Positions 24,647-32,353 of a stretch of DNA of 38,566 bases are shown piece by piece (position 1 is the stretch's first letter; each line of letters starts with the position of its first letter). The position numbers and the translations under genes were made by a program. The notes beneath the pieces are model-generated. The model was not told the origin of the DNA, did no database searches, and saw nothing but the letters and a program-made list of their open reading frames with translations. The DNA is from a virus, in IMG/VR virus record IMGVR_UViG_3300034073_004665, positions 1 to 38,566 of that record, one strand, 5' to 3'.

Positions 24647-25131
24647 TGAGAACTGTAACCCTCAACACAAGTTTTGGTGCAGTCAAGCTGCACTACACCG
24701 AAACCACCATCGAAAAGATCGAGATCGGTGAGCGGGTGTTCACCGAATCTTATCTGGATGGAGGTGAGATCATTCTGTCAGACTACCAGGCGCCCTACGG
24801 GGTGATCTGGCCTCTCTCCTTCGAGCAGGTAGAGAACCTCTCCCTGACTGGGGGAATGGTTACCCTGTTTGCGGATGACCTCTACAGTCTTCGCATCGTC
24901 CCCGATTGGTGGACCGTTGAGTGTCAGATGGCCGTCGAGGGGGATGCCCCCTCATGGCCTCTGGCCGAGGAGGCGAAGATGGACCCGGTAGACGGGATCA
25001 TCACCAGTATCCTCGGAATGTTCCGCTACGGAACCGACGAGGAGCAGGACAACCTGACTGAAGAGGAGAAGCTCAGCATCCTCGGTTGGGATGGTGAGTC
25101 TCTCGAAGAGGAAGAAGGAGAAGAACAGTGA
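24646..25131 (+). CDS. Acidic orphan protein (161 aa)
   Basis: ATG 24646 overlaps the LysM stop; the ribosome site AAGGAGGTGAAG lies at the end of that gene. MRTVTLNTSFGAVKLHYTET, beta-rich N-terminus, C-terminal acidic tail (LEEEEGEEQ). No family recognised. It ends in a GTG/TGA overlap with the next gene, so four genes in a row are translationally coupled. Confidence 0.75.
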   Translation: MRTVTLNTSFGAVKLHYTETTIEKIEIGERVFTESYLDGGEIILSDYQAPYGVIWPLSFEQVENLSLTGGMVTLFADDLYSLRIVPDWWTVECQMAVEGDAPSWPLAEEAKMDPVDGIITSILGMFRYGTDEEQDNLTEEEKLSILGWDGESLEEEEGEEQ

Positions 25132-25865
25132 ACAAGGTTCTACAAGAACTCAACTCGTCCACCAGAGTGTGGACCATAAAGAAGTTCCGGAAGGTGGACT
25201 TCCGATGCATGGAGGCCACCCAGCACCTCGTTCGAGGGAGCAAAGGTGCGCTCGTCCACTACAGCGGATTCCACGGGTGGACGACACACAACTGGGCCGT
25301 TGATCCGGTGACGGGCGATATATATGACCCAACCATGGAGCAATTCGGATATGAGTTTGTGCCCGTGATTGAGGCTGGGACGCATGCGTCTGAGAGATAC
25401 AGGGGAACCCCTCAGGACGAAGTTCAATATTGGGCGCCATTGAGGTACCCGGGTCTTGAAGATTTCTTCAGGTATAAAAGCTTCCAGACTCGTGCCCCGC
25501 AGGGCTACGTGAAGTACGGTCATGACTCGGTTGAGCTCAAGACCGCCAAAAATGGCAAGCAGTATATGCTTCTGCAGCGGAGCGTCAAGCTAACCTGTCT
25601 GATGAATATTGACATCAGAAGTGCGACAATTTGGCGTGCGAAGAATGGAGGATTCAACGCGTATGTAATCCTCCAGCAGGTCGTGTACCCAAAGAGTGGA
25701 GGAGTTACTTTTCCCACCAAAAGGTGCACCTACTTTATCCCCGAGAACGAGGTAGGTCTGATCCGCCTCAAGAAGGGGAAGTGGGGCGATGTGATCAAGC
25801 CCCAGAAGAAACCCATGTTCATGCCGATCATGGAGGCAATCAACAAATGGAAGGAGGTGAAGTGA
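25128..25865 (+). CDS. Orphan protein (245 aa), GTG start
   Basis: GTG 25128 overlaps the previous stop by four bases with GAAGGAGAAG upstream as ribosome site. The product (starting NKVLQELNSSTRVWTIKKFR) has a WAVDPVTGDIYDPTMEQFGY segment reminiscent of beta-hairpin surface proteins, and a basic C-terminus. I recognise no family. It ends TGA overlapping the next ATG, with an AAGGAGGTGAAG ribosome site identical to the one before the 161-aa gene. Confidence 0.75.
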   Translation: MNKVLQELNSSTRVWTIKKFRKVDFRCMEATQHLVRGSKGALVHYSGFHGWTTHNWAVDPVTGDIYDPTMEQFGYEFVPVIEAGTHASERYRGTPQDEVQYWAPLRYPGLEDFFRYKSFQTRAPQGYVKYGHDSVELKTAKNGKQYMLLQRSVKLTCLMNIDIRSATIWRAKNGGFNAYVILQQVVYPKSGGVTFPTKRCTYFIPENEVGLIRLKKGKWGDVIKPQKKPMFMPIMEAINKWKEVK

Positions 25866-26167
25866 TGTTCAAGAAGGAAAGACGGGCACTGTGTGCTGTC
25901 ACAGGTTGCCCCACGACGCCCAAGCCTGGCGTTGTTCGGGGCAAGAAGGTGGTGTATACCACCTGCTCGGAGCACAGGGGGCACGAGGACGAGGCCAACG
26001 CCTTCTATCGTACCCTTCGGCACAAGGAAGGCGCCCACCAGCTGGAGAAGCTGGATGGGTGCGAATTGTGCTATCCGACCATCAAGAGTCAACCCGAGCA
26101 GCTGACCCTTGATATTCAAGGAAACCACTACATTGACGCCTGTGGGTGTCAAGGAAGGGGGGAGTGA
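25865..26167 (+). CDS. Cys/His-rich small protein (100 aa)
   Basis: ATG 25865 (MFKKERRALCAVTGCPTTPK). The N-terminal part has Cys10, Cys15, Cys34 and His37-type spacing (TTCSEHRGHE), and the C-terminal part has CELC and CGC. It could hold one or two zinc sites of the short CxxxxC...C..H kind also seen in the fused protein downstream. Start overlaps the previous stop. Function unknown. Confidence 0.7.
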   Translation: MFKKERRALCAVTGCPTTPKPGVVRGKKVVYTTCSEHRGHEDEANAFYRTLRHKEGAHQLEKLDGCELCYPTIKSQPEQLTLDIQGNHYIDACGCQGRGE

Positions 26168-26216
26168 GGAAGGAGATAGCAAGTAGTAGAAGAATAATAA
26201 AAGAAAGGGCATTGTC

Positions 26217-26351
26217 ATGATTAGTGCTCGTGTTCTTACCATTTTCGATGACTTGCCAGTCGTCGGAAATGATTTGAACAGGGGTCCTAGTCCCTGGATC
26301 CCGAGGGCGGCGCCGTATGCCCAAAAAGCGGCAGAAAGGAGGCTTTTCTGA
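26217..26351 (+). CDS. Small ORF, copy 2 of a duplicated coupled peptide (44 aa)
   Basis: ATG 26217 (MISARVLTIFDDLPVVGNDL), then the same NRGPSPWIPRAAPYA core as copy 1. The last codons (GAAAGGAGG) are the ribosome site of the giant gene, and TGA 26349-26351 overlaps its ATG by one base. Position and structure match copy 1 exactly: a peptide ORF whose 3' end is the ribosome site of the gene that follows. Confidence 0.65.
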   Translation: MISARVLTIFDDLPVVGNDLNRGPSPWIPRAAPYAQKAAERRLF

Positions 26352-29300
26352 TGGAGAAGCTTCTCGTCCAGCTCACTCCGGAGCAGATTGCTCCCATTAT
26401 CAAGCACCTGGAGGAGCAGGTGCAGCCCCACCTGGTCAATGATGTCAGCAGATACGCTGTCGGTCGCCGGCGGGTCTGGCTGCCGTACGAGGCCCCGTTG
26501 TCCAACAGCCGCCCCTGGCAGCTGGGGATTGACGACCAGAAGTTGTGGCAGTGGATCTGCTACATCTGCGAGACCCACGCCGGGTTCACGCCCGATGTGG
26601 CCCTGGTGGCTAAGGGGGGGCAGATCAAGCCTCACCGTGACACCAGCTATGCCGACTACCGGGCCATTGGTATCAACCTCGGTCCCGTGGTCTGGGGGTA
26701 TCAGAGGCAGAGGACGGCGTATGCCAACATGCCTCAGGATGACTCCGCCGAGAAGGTGGAGATCGAACTCCAAGGAGGTGAGGTGTTCGAGTTCAACTCG
26801 AAGAACATCCACTGGACGCGTGATGCAGACCCCAACAGGTGGTCCATTAACGTATGGCAGGTCAAGGGTGGCGAACAGAAGTCGAAGTTCGTCGCCTTCA
26901 AGAAGTCCCTCGCTGAGGGGCCTACCGTGTCGGAGGTGCCGACACCCAAGTCTTCAGACAAGGAGGAGAACATGAAGGCTTACAACATCCACTGGACCAC
27001 TGGCCCGAAGGCCGGTACGACCGAGTCGGTATCCGTGACCGACTTCATGGAGGTGATCAACATGGTCAAGGATTCTGGCCACGCAGGTCAGATCAAGAAG
27101 GCTGAGATGGACACATCAAAGCCAACGACACCTGAGGTTAAGCCCTCAGAGAAGGGTAAGGAGGAGGAGAAGGTGGGTAGCAAGACCCCGTTCTACGTCA
27201 TGGGCACGGGCTCCAGGAGCCTTGTCCTCGAACCGAAGGAGGTCAGAGAGCAGGTGAAGGCTAAGTTGATCGAGGAGATCGAGAAGCTCAAGGCCAAGCA
27301 CCCGAATTTGGTCCTGATTTCTGGCATGGCCGAAGGGTGGGACGAGCTCATCGCCCGTGTGGCCGTTGAGCTGGGGTTGCCGTTCATCGCCATGGTTCCG
27401 AACAAGGGCTACGGTGCCTACTACTGGGGTAAGAACAGCCTCATGAAGAAGGATCGCATGGCCTCGTTCGATGACCTGCTGGCGAAGGCTCAGCGGGTGA
27501 TCTATACCTGTGATTCCATCTACGTCTACGACGTGGACGGGAAGAAGACGCACAGCAACTTTGTGCGCAATCAGGCCATGGTCAACATGTGCCATGGTGC
27601 CTTGGTATATAAGTCCGAGTCGCCTGGCACCAGGGACGCCGTGAAGCGTCTTCAAGCGGCGAAGAAGCCGTATAAAATCTATCCCTTCACCAATCCAGGT
27701 GGAGGGGACGACGGGAACAAGCCCGTCATCGAACCGTCAGGAGGCGGTATGTTCCAGCTCACCTACAAGATCGGTGGCAAAGAGAGGGTTGAGAGTTTCA
27801 GCAGCCTTCGTCAGGCCAAGGACCGAAAGAAGGAGGTGGGGAACGGCGTGATCAAAGTCGACAAACTCCAGGTGGTCACCCAACGCGGTGAGTACGTGGA
27901 GCAGGCCGCTCAGAATCTGTTTGAGCCCGCTCCCAATAAGGAGAACAAGGAGCAGGTGAAGACCTGTCGAGCACTGACAAAGAACGGCGATCTTTGCCGT
28001 CGTAAGGTGACGGAAAGCGACTACTGCTGGCAGCACCTCGACGGCGGAGAAATGGAGGTGACGCTCGATATCGATGAGATCATGGCGCGTCTCCTTGCGG
28101 GTCAGCCCATCACCTGGATGATGGAGCCGGAGTACCCGCATCTCACCAGAGAGGAGATGCCGGAGCTCTGGATCACCAATGACCCAACTCCGGAGGAGAT
28201 CCTGAATTACCGCGTCTCCTTCACGGAGAACATGGGAGTCAAGACCGCATCCGGAAGATGGACGTTTGCCGTGAATACGGGCGCTCAGCGGTATCCGTTT
28301 TTGGAGCGTCTGTCACGACATGGTGTGAAGTTCCATATCCGGAAGTTGGACACCAAAGCACTCGCGTGTCATGATCCCGAGAAGGTGAAGGAGATGACCA
28401 GGAAGCATAATCTGTCCTGGTCGGATTCCACCAGCACTTACCTCATGGACATCCATGGGGTGCAGCCCAGTGACCACCTGGACTGGTCGCTGATCGGCAT
28501 CTTCGCCAAAGATGTCAAGAAGTTGACCAAGCGACTCGCGGAGATCACGCGACTCGTCTTTACGTGGTCCTACGACGTGAAGAACAGCGAGATCGTCCGG
28601 GCCGCTCCTGACGACCAGAAGATGGCGAAATTGGTTGCCCAGATGAAGGGCATGGGCTACAGCACCGAGCGGATCAAGGAGGGCAAGGTTCAGCTCATTG
28701 ACGGCATGAACTTCATCCGCCGTTCTGCCGTTCACAAGCGGTACCGTCATGAGCACCGGTTCATGACTCGGGTGATGACCGATGAATATCTCGTCAAAGG
28801 TGACATGATCGTAATAGATGACGACATCTTCGATCAGGTCTACGGGCCTGATAAGAAGATGGTCGTCCACCCCGACAACGTGAAGTACGAGGTCGGTTTC
28901 ATCACGACAGGTAAGTGGGCCATGTTCAAGGACCCGAGCCTGATGACCTACTGGGTCCATCACCCAATCCACGATTTGCGGTACGATGCTCAGCTGAGCA
29001 TCAACCAGCCCCACATCATGGGTGTTGAGTTCCTGTCGAGGGATCTCGGGCTGATGATGGCCAAGCTGGCCGAAGACGCAGACAAGGGCATTTTGCCCAA
29101 CCAACAATATGCCTTGGAACCGTCTGACCTGCACGAGGTTTGGGACAACGGTGGCATGGACCTGGCTGGTGAAGCCGAGGTCGCGAGGTCGGCTGTCGAC
29201 TACTGGGCTGGGAACGGCCTTGACCCACGGGCGCTCCAGTCAATGGTGTACTTCGCCATGAATGGCGTCGTCATGCAGCTGGACAAGAGCCTGGTCCAGA

Positions 29301-30769
29301 CCCACCGCGAAGATCCGAAGGACAAGCTCCACGAGAAGTTCAACATTCGGGTCTCGAACGGCTTTCGGGCTGCCTGCTCGACGCGTGAGATGTTCGAGAT
29401 GTACTTCAACATCCAGTTCGACACGCCTGCCACGAAGGGCTTCTATGATCCTCGATACGGCATGGTGTGGCCTGGCATCCGGTTCATCCAGACGTTCCGT
29501 CTCCATGGCACGCATGACCACGACGACTTCCACGTGTTTGTGCCGATCAAGATCTACGGAGAGGACACGCTCCGGGTCAAGAACCTCAAGAAGGAGGGTG
29601 TCTTGCCCAGGCACATCAACGTCCCCAAGAAGAAGGAAGAGGCCATCATGGTGTTGTTCACCATGCGCTCGCCCAACGGCGCTGGCGAGTACAGTGTGAT
29701 GGACTTTGACTTCAGCACCTGGCCTGAAGAGATCCCCTTCAACGAGGAGATGGTTCCGGTGGTGAGCACCGATGACTTCCTTCCTTCTTTAGAGGAAATG
29801 ATCCCGAACCCGGGGAATCTGCCCGGTCTCAAGGACAGTCGGAAGTACAACAAGGATCAGAGCTACACCCGGGACTTGTTTGAGACCGACTTGGATGCGC
29901 AGTTCATCAACCCTGGCTTTGGCAAGATCTGCAACATGCTGCTGTTCTACAGCCATGTGACCGGTGGGCAAATCCCATCGTTCATGCCCGATGAGCTCGG
30001 CAACATTGTCGATGCCACCCAGCAGGGTGCTGACATCGAGACGTTCAAGCAGATTGCTGATTTGAGCCAGCAGTTTGTGGCCGATTTCGCCAAGATGAAG
30101 AGTCCGCCGGTTGCCGACACCTATGTCTGGGCTATGCGTGGTCAGACCATCAATAAGAAGTTCATCACCGCCAGTACGTCCATCGACAAGATGGGCTTCA
30201 AGGTTAACGACAGCCCCTTCTTGATGTTCAACAATAAGGTCTATAAGCCGGCAATCAGCCAGCTTCGCCAGGACATCTCGGAGAAGTACTCGTTCAACAT
30301 GAGGAACCGCAACCACACGGTCAAGTGGGTGAGGGAGAATGTCGCTCCGAAGTTCACGAACGATCAGATCAAGAAGATGGCCAAAGATCTTCGGACCCTT
30401 GAGGATGAGATCAGCTACGCTCTCAAGGCCGACTATTACGGCGATCTGCCGAAGACGAAGTACACGCATGCCATTGCCTCCCGCAGCAAGCGTCTTGCAC
30501 TCCGTGCTGTTATGGACAAGTTCATGGAGTACATGCTGAGTGTCAAGGTGGATGGCGAGACTGTTCCCGCCACGGAGGAGACCATTGCGCTCCGTGTGAT
30601 GCTTGTTTGGGTCACCTTGTTGACACCCCGTGCTATGGGGCCGAAGTCTGTCCATGGCCACTCTGATCGCATCATGACGACTGCCAACAGTGACGGACTC
30701 TGCTTGTTGCACTATGTGCCTGCAGCTTTGCGTCACTACGGCTACAGCCCTGACGCTGAGGTGGAGTGA
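26351..30769 (+). CDS. Giant multidomain protein: 2OG-Fe(II) oxygenase-like + SLOG + Cys/His knuckle + large unknown domain
   Basis: 1472 residues. Residues 1-172: oxygenase-like double-stranded beta-helix with iron ligands His95-x-Asp97 (KPHRDT), His154 (NIHW) and 2-oxoglutarate Arg163 (PNRWSINVW), like AlkB-type enzymes. Residues 279-446: SLOG/YpsA-like Rossmann domain (MGTGSRSL, LISGMAEGWDELIARVAVEL, PFIAMVPNKGY). Residues 539-562: C-x9-C-x9-C-x2-H knuckle (CRALTKNGDLC..YCWQH). Residues 568-1472: one or more unrecognised domains, with GTHDHDDFHVFVP and MRSPNGAGEYSVMDFD motifs. In-frame ATGs at 26972, 27749 and 28052 each follow a purine-rich ribosome site at a domain border. So this may be a fusion of formerly separate genes, or give several products. 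GC-rich codon use. Confidence 0.75.
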   Translation: MEKLLVQLTPEQIAPIIKHLEEQVQPHLVNDVSRYAVGRRRVWLPYEAPLSNSRPWQLGIDDQKLWQWICYICETHAGFTPDVALVAKGGQIKPHRDTSYADYRAIGINLGPVVWGYQRQRTAYANMPQDDSAEKVEIELQGGEVFEFNSKNIHWTRDADPNRWSINVWQVKGGEQKSKFVAFKKSLAEGPTVSEVPTPKSSDKEENMKAYNIHWTTGPKAGTTESVSVTDFMEVINMVKDSGHAGQIKKAEMDTSKPTTPEVKPSEKGKEEEKVGSKTPFYVMGTGSRSLVLEPKEVREQVKAKLIEEIEKLKAKHPNLVLISGMAEGWDELIARVAVELGLPFIAMVPNKGYGAYYWGKNSLMKKDRMASFDDLLAKAQRVIYTCDSIYVYDVDGKKTHSNFVRNQAMVNMCHGALVYKSESPGTRDAVKRLQAAKKPYKIYPFTNPGGGDDGNKPVIEPSGGGMFQLTYKIGGKERVESFSSLRQAKDRKKEVGNGVIKVDKLQVVTQRGEYVEQAAQNLFEPAPNKENKEQVKTCRALTKNGDLCRRKVTESDYCWQHLDGGEMEVTLDIDEIMARLLAGQPITWMMEPEYPHLTREEMPELWITNDPTPEEILNYRVSFTENMGVKTASGRWTFAVNTGAQRYPFLERLSRHGVKFHIRKLDTKALACHDPEKVKEMTRKHNLSWSDSTSTYLMDIHGVQPSDHLDWSLIGIFAKDVKKLTKRLAEITRLVFTWSYDVKNSEIVRAAPDDQKMAKLVAQMKGMGYSTERIKEGKVQLIDGMNFIRRSAVHKRYRHEHRFMTRVMTDEYLVKGDMIVIDDDIFDQVYGPDKKMVVHPDNVKYEVGFITTGKWAMFKDPSLMTYWVHHPIHDLRYDAQLSINQPHIMGVEFLSRDLGLMMAKLAEDADKGILPNQQYALEPSDLHEVWDNGGMDLAGEAEVARSAVDYWAGNGLDPRALQSMVYFAMNGVVMQLDKSLVQTHREDPKDKLHEKFNIRVSNGFRAACSTREMFEMYFNIQFDTPATKGFYDPRYGMVWPGIRFIQTFRLHGTHDHDDFHVFVPIKIYGEDTLRVKNLKKEGVLPRHINVPKKKEEAIMVLFTMRSPNGAGEYSVMDFDFSTWPEEIPFNEEMVPVVSTDDFLPSLEEMIPNPGNLPGLKDSRKYNKDQSYTRDLFETDLDAQFINPGFGKICNMLLFYSHVTGGQIPSFMPDELGNIVDATQQGADIETFKQIADLSQQFVADFAKMKSPPVADTYVWAMRGQTINKKFITASTSIDKMGFKVNDSPFLMFNNKVYKPAISQLRQDISEKYSFNMRNRNHTVKWVRENVAPKFTNDQIKKMAKDLRTLEDEISYALKADYYGDLPKTKYTHAIASRSKRLALRAVMDKFMEYMLSVKVDGETVPATEETIALRVMLVWVTLLTPRAMGPKSVHGHSDRIMTTANSDGLCLLHYVPAALRHYGYSPDAEVE
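26960..26974 (+). promoter_or_regulatory. Internal ribosome site and ATG in the giant gene
   Basis: AAGGAGGAGAAC followed by ATG 26972 (Met208), exactly after the oxygenase-like domain. It is as strong as real starts in this block, so an internal in-frame product is plausible. Confidence 0.5.
27739..27751 (+). promoter_or_regulatory. Internal ribosome-like site and ATG in the giant gene
   Basis: AGGAGGCGG then ATG 27749 (Met467), right after the SLOG domain and a Gly-rich linker. Spacing to the ATG is short, so it is weaker than the first internal site. Confidence 0.35.
28043..28054 (+). promoter_or_regulatory. Internal ribosome-like site and ATG in the giant gene
   Basis: GGCGGAGAA then ATG 28052 (Met568), just after the Cys/His knuckle and before the 900-residue C-terminal part. 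Confidence 0.35.
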
Positions 30770-30928
30770 TACACCTCGTTCGACTTTGCCCCCTTCTTCT
30801 TCTAAAGGAGGTGTATATCCACAGTCGGCCGGACGAATGCCAGGCGGTTTACCCGCTTCTAAAGGTTTCGGTTGGCTTCAGTTCTGACGTACCTGCTTTG
30901 CGGTTATACAGTTTCTGCGAGGTCTGGG

Positions 30929-30941
30929 AAAATCAGAGGGG
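30929..30941 (+). promoter_or_regulatory. Repeated element AAAATCAGAGGGG, copy 1
   Basis: First of five copies in the window, in the 217-base spacer after the giant gene and 45 bases before ATG 30987. Likely promoter or transcription-start element; see the finding on this motif. Confidence 0.6.
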
Positions 30942-30986
30942 ATAGCCGCCGGTTATCTCTACCCTAGCTCGAACTTGGAGGTTCAC

Positions 30987-31355
30987 ATGAGCAAGTATTT
31001 CCTGAACGCGACCAAGCCGCTGAACGCCGATGGCAAGGCGGTCAAGCCGAAAGTGTACATCAGCACCGGTACTGGCGATGATCGGACGGCCATCTGGCTG
31101 AACGGGCTTCCGCGGAGCACCGAGTTGGCGTACCACACGTACCTGACCGAAATCTTCGGGTCCGCCCACATCGAGGTGGACGTGCAGGCCCTCCTCGATG
31201 TGGACGGCGTGGACGGTGAGGTCAGCGACTCCGGCCACATGGTGGTCGACCTGTCCGGAACGGAGAACCCGACGGCGACGCTCCGAGCGTACATCGCCAA
31301 GGTGGACAACGCCACGCCCGACGAGGCCGTCCTCGCCGAACTGCGCGGCTTGTAG
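30987..31355 (+). CDS. Orphan protein (122 aa)
   Basis: ATG 30987 (MSKYFLNATKPLNADGKAVK) with a TTGGAGG ribosome site. Predicted beta-rich N-terminal half, acidic C-terminus (DEAVLAELRGL). No motif recognised. GC-rich codons; last gene of the GC-rich block. Preceded by the AAAATCAGAGGGG element and followed by a very stable hairpin, so it is a single-gene transcription unit, possibly highly expressed. Confidence 0.75.
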   Translation: MSKYFLNATKPLNADGKAVKPKVYISTGTGDDRTAIWLNGLPRSTELAYHTYLTEIFGSAHIEVDVQALLDVDGVDGEVSDSGHMVVDLSGTENPTATLRAYIAKVDNATPDEAVLAELRGL

Positions 31356-31364
31356 TTAGTGGTT

Positions 31365-31398
31365 CCGCTGTACCCCCCCTTCGGGGGGGGTCCAGCGG
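31365..31398 (+). terminator. GC-rich hairpin after the 122-aa gene
   Basis: CCGCTG-(T)A-CCCCCC, loop TTCG, GGGGGG-T(C)-CAGCGG. Very stable stem 10 bases after the stop codon. The T run is weak (CTCTTATATTT), so it may end transcription or protect the 3' end. Confidence 0.7.
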
Positions 31399-31461
31399 GA
31401 AACCTCTTATATTTAGAACTAGTCATCTGAAAGATAAAAATATTTCTACTAGTTTTCTAGT

Positions 31462-31474
31462 AAAATCAGAGGGG
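31462..31474 (+). promoter_or_regulatory. Repeated element AAAATCAGAGGGG, copy 2
   Basis: Between the GC-rich hairpin and the 35-aa membrane peptide gene, 28 bases before its GTG. Same core as copy 1, continued by AATCC. Confidence 0.6.
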
Positions 31475-31502
31475 AATCCATATTCCCTACACTGGAGGAA
31501 TA

Positions 31503-31610
31503 GTGTACTACGATGGAAACGTAGACTGGAATTATACATTTGCAGCATTTGTATTTCTAGTTTGTGTAACGGGAATGGCAGCGCTTTGGTTATACGGAAA
31601 GGAAAAATAA
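31503..31610 (+). CDS. Tiny membrane protein (35 aa)
   Basis: GTG 31503 with GGAGGA ribosome site. VYYDGNVDWNYTF then the hydrophobic helix AAFVFLVCVTGMAALWLY and a basic end (GKEK). A single-pass membrane peptide. Four bases later the next tiny membrane gene begins, so they form a pair. Holin, superinfection or host-inhibitor roles are typical for such proteins; not determinable here. Confidence 0.6.
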   Translation: MYYDGNVDWNYTFAAFVFLVCVTGMAALWLYGKEK

Positions 31611-31614
31611 TATA

Positions 31615-31707
31615 ATGGGATTCTTGAAATCGTTTGGAATATCGTTCCTGATCTCATTCGTCGCATCGTTTTACGGCGCATATTACATGCATCGAAAACT
31701 GATGTGA
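31615..31707 (+). CDS. Tiny membrane protein (30 aa)
   Basis: ATG 31615 (MGFLKSFGISFLISFVASFY), single hydrophobic helix and basic C-terminus (MHRKLM). The end of the preceding gene supplies GGAAAGGAAAAA as ribosome site. Its stop falls inside the start of the structured RNA that follows. Confidence 0.55.
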   Translation: MGFLKSFGISFLISFVASFYGAYYMHRKLM

Positions 31708-32065
31708 AACTCGTCTGAGCGAGTATAAATAGGCATTAGGCTCAGAGCGTCCCTCTTCGGAGGGGGTTGGCGTTGGTTTCCATGTACGGCAATACATGGA
31801 CTTTGGTTTGCCGGCCAATGAATATTTAGATAATAATAGCTAAATATTGACCTGAAGAGTGTGAGCCTAACCGACCAAACACTCAAGCATCTATACCTGT
31901 AGCCCGGTCGGTGCAAGTGAAAGAGCTGATAGTCCCCAAGAATAACAAGGGTTTGATCACCCAACTATCCTATTCGATAAAATCTAAAAGTAAGTAGAAT
32001 GGTGTACAGGGAGATCCTGTAACAATCTACTAATTGCTGTGATTCACGAAACACTACTTACTTTC
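31690..32065 (+). ncRNA. Large structured non-coding RNA
   Basis: No ORF is supported here, but pairing is dense. TTAGGCTCA (31736) pairs with TGAGCCTAA (31862). Inside are CCCTC-TTCG-GAGGG, TCCATGTA/TACATGGA and AATATTTAG/CTAAATATT hairpins. After it come ACCGACC/GGTCGGT and GATAGT/ACTATC. The 3' part is an 11-bp perfect stem AAAGTAAGTAG/CTACTTACTTT closing ACAGG/CCTGT. I do not find T-arm, tmRNA, RNase P or group I intron core motifs. Large phage RNAs such as GOLLD or ROOL have this size range, but I cannot assign it. Confidence 0.6.
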
Positions 32066-32075
32066 AATATCTTAG

Positions 32076-32102
32076 TCACCTGAATATGTGAATAAACTAT
32101 TT
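32076..32102 (+). ncRNA. H-type pseudoknot element, copy 1
   Basis: Helix 1 TCAC/GTGA (32076-32079, 32088-32091) encloses CTGAATAT; helix 2 pairs GAATA (32082-32086) with TATTT (32098-32102), one G-T pair. The A-rich linker ATAAAC joins them. Directly 3' of the large structured RNA. Confidence 0.65.
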
Positions 32103-32108
32103 TACCTC

Positions 32109-32161
32109 CCGGCATTTCCCCCGTGTGTGGCAGCTTTTTGTCTGCCCGCGGGGGATGCTGG
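32109..32161 (+). terminator. Long hairpin between RNA and small gene
   Basis: CCGGCAT-TT-CCCCCG...CGGGGG-ATGCTGG with an inner GGCAG/CTGCC stem. No T run follows; 12 bases later comes an AAAAATCAGAGGGG element. It could end the upstream transcript by structure alone or separate two units. Confidence 0.5.
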
Positions 32162-32172
32162 AATTCTCTGTA

Positions 32173-32185
32173 AAAATCAGAGGGG
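32173..32185 (+). promoter_or_regulatory. Repeated element AAAATCAGAGGGG, copy 3
   Basis: Twelve bases after a long hairpin and 54 bases before ATG 32239; continued by AATC as in copy 2. Confidence 0.6.
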
Positions 32186-32238
32186 AATCAAATCTTGCGG
32201 AATCCCTGCACAAAAACGGCATATGAAAGGAGATCATT

Positions 32239-32349
32239 ATGCCCAGCACCAACCAAACTGCGGAAAAAAAGAAGAAAATCGAGCAGGCGCAACTTCTGCG
32301 CCAGCTCCTCGAAGCCGAATGGCGAAAAATCTACAACTCTCCGCGGTGA
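32239..32349 (+). CDS. Tiny charged protein (36 aa)
   Basis: ATG 32239 with an ideal AAAGGAG ribosome site. MPSTNQTAEKKKKIEQAQLL, then QLLEAEWRKIYNSPR. One charged amphipathic helix; may be a nucleic-acid or protein-binding peptide. Followed at once by pseudoknot copy 2. Confidence 0.6.
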   Translation: MPSTNQTAEKKKKIEQAQLLRQLLEAEWRKIYNSPR

Positions 32350-32353
32350 AATC

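Noticed and set aside
25730-26812. Minus-strand open frame of 360 codons
   Set aside because: Crosses four well-supported coupled plus-strand genes; no ribosome site.
29789-30736. Minus-strand open frame of 315 codons, and others opposite the giant gene
   Set aside because: GC-rich genes have few antisense stops; composition (His, Val, Leu-rich) and lack of start signals fit shadows.
30811-30945. GTG open frame right after an AAAGGAGG sequence
   Set aside because: The start codon is adjacent to the ribosome-like site with no spacer, and the frame crosses the AAAATCAGAGGGG element.
31690-32065. Group I intron, RNase P RNA or tmRNA
   Set aside because: No P7 core in the right order, no RNase P conserved boxes, no T-arm with CCA and tag reading frame.
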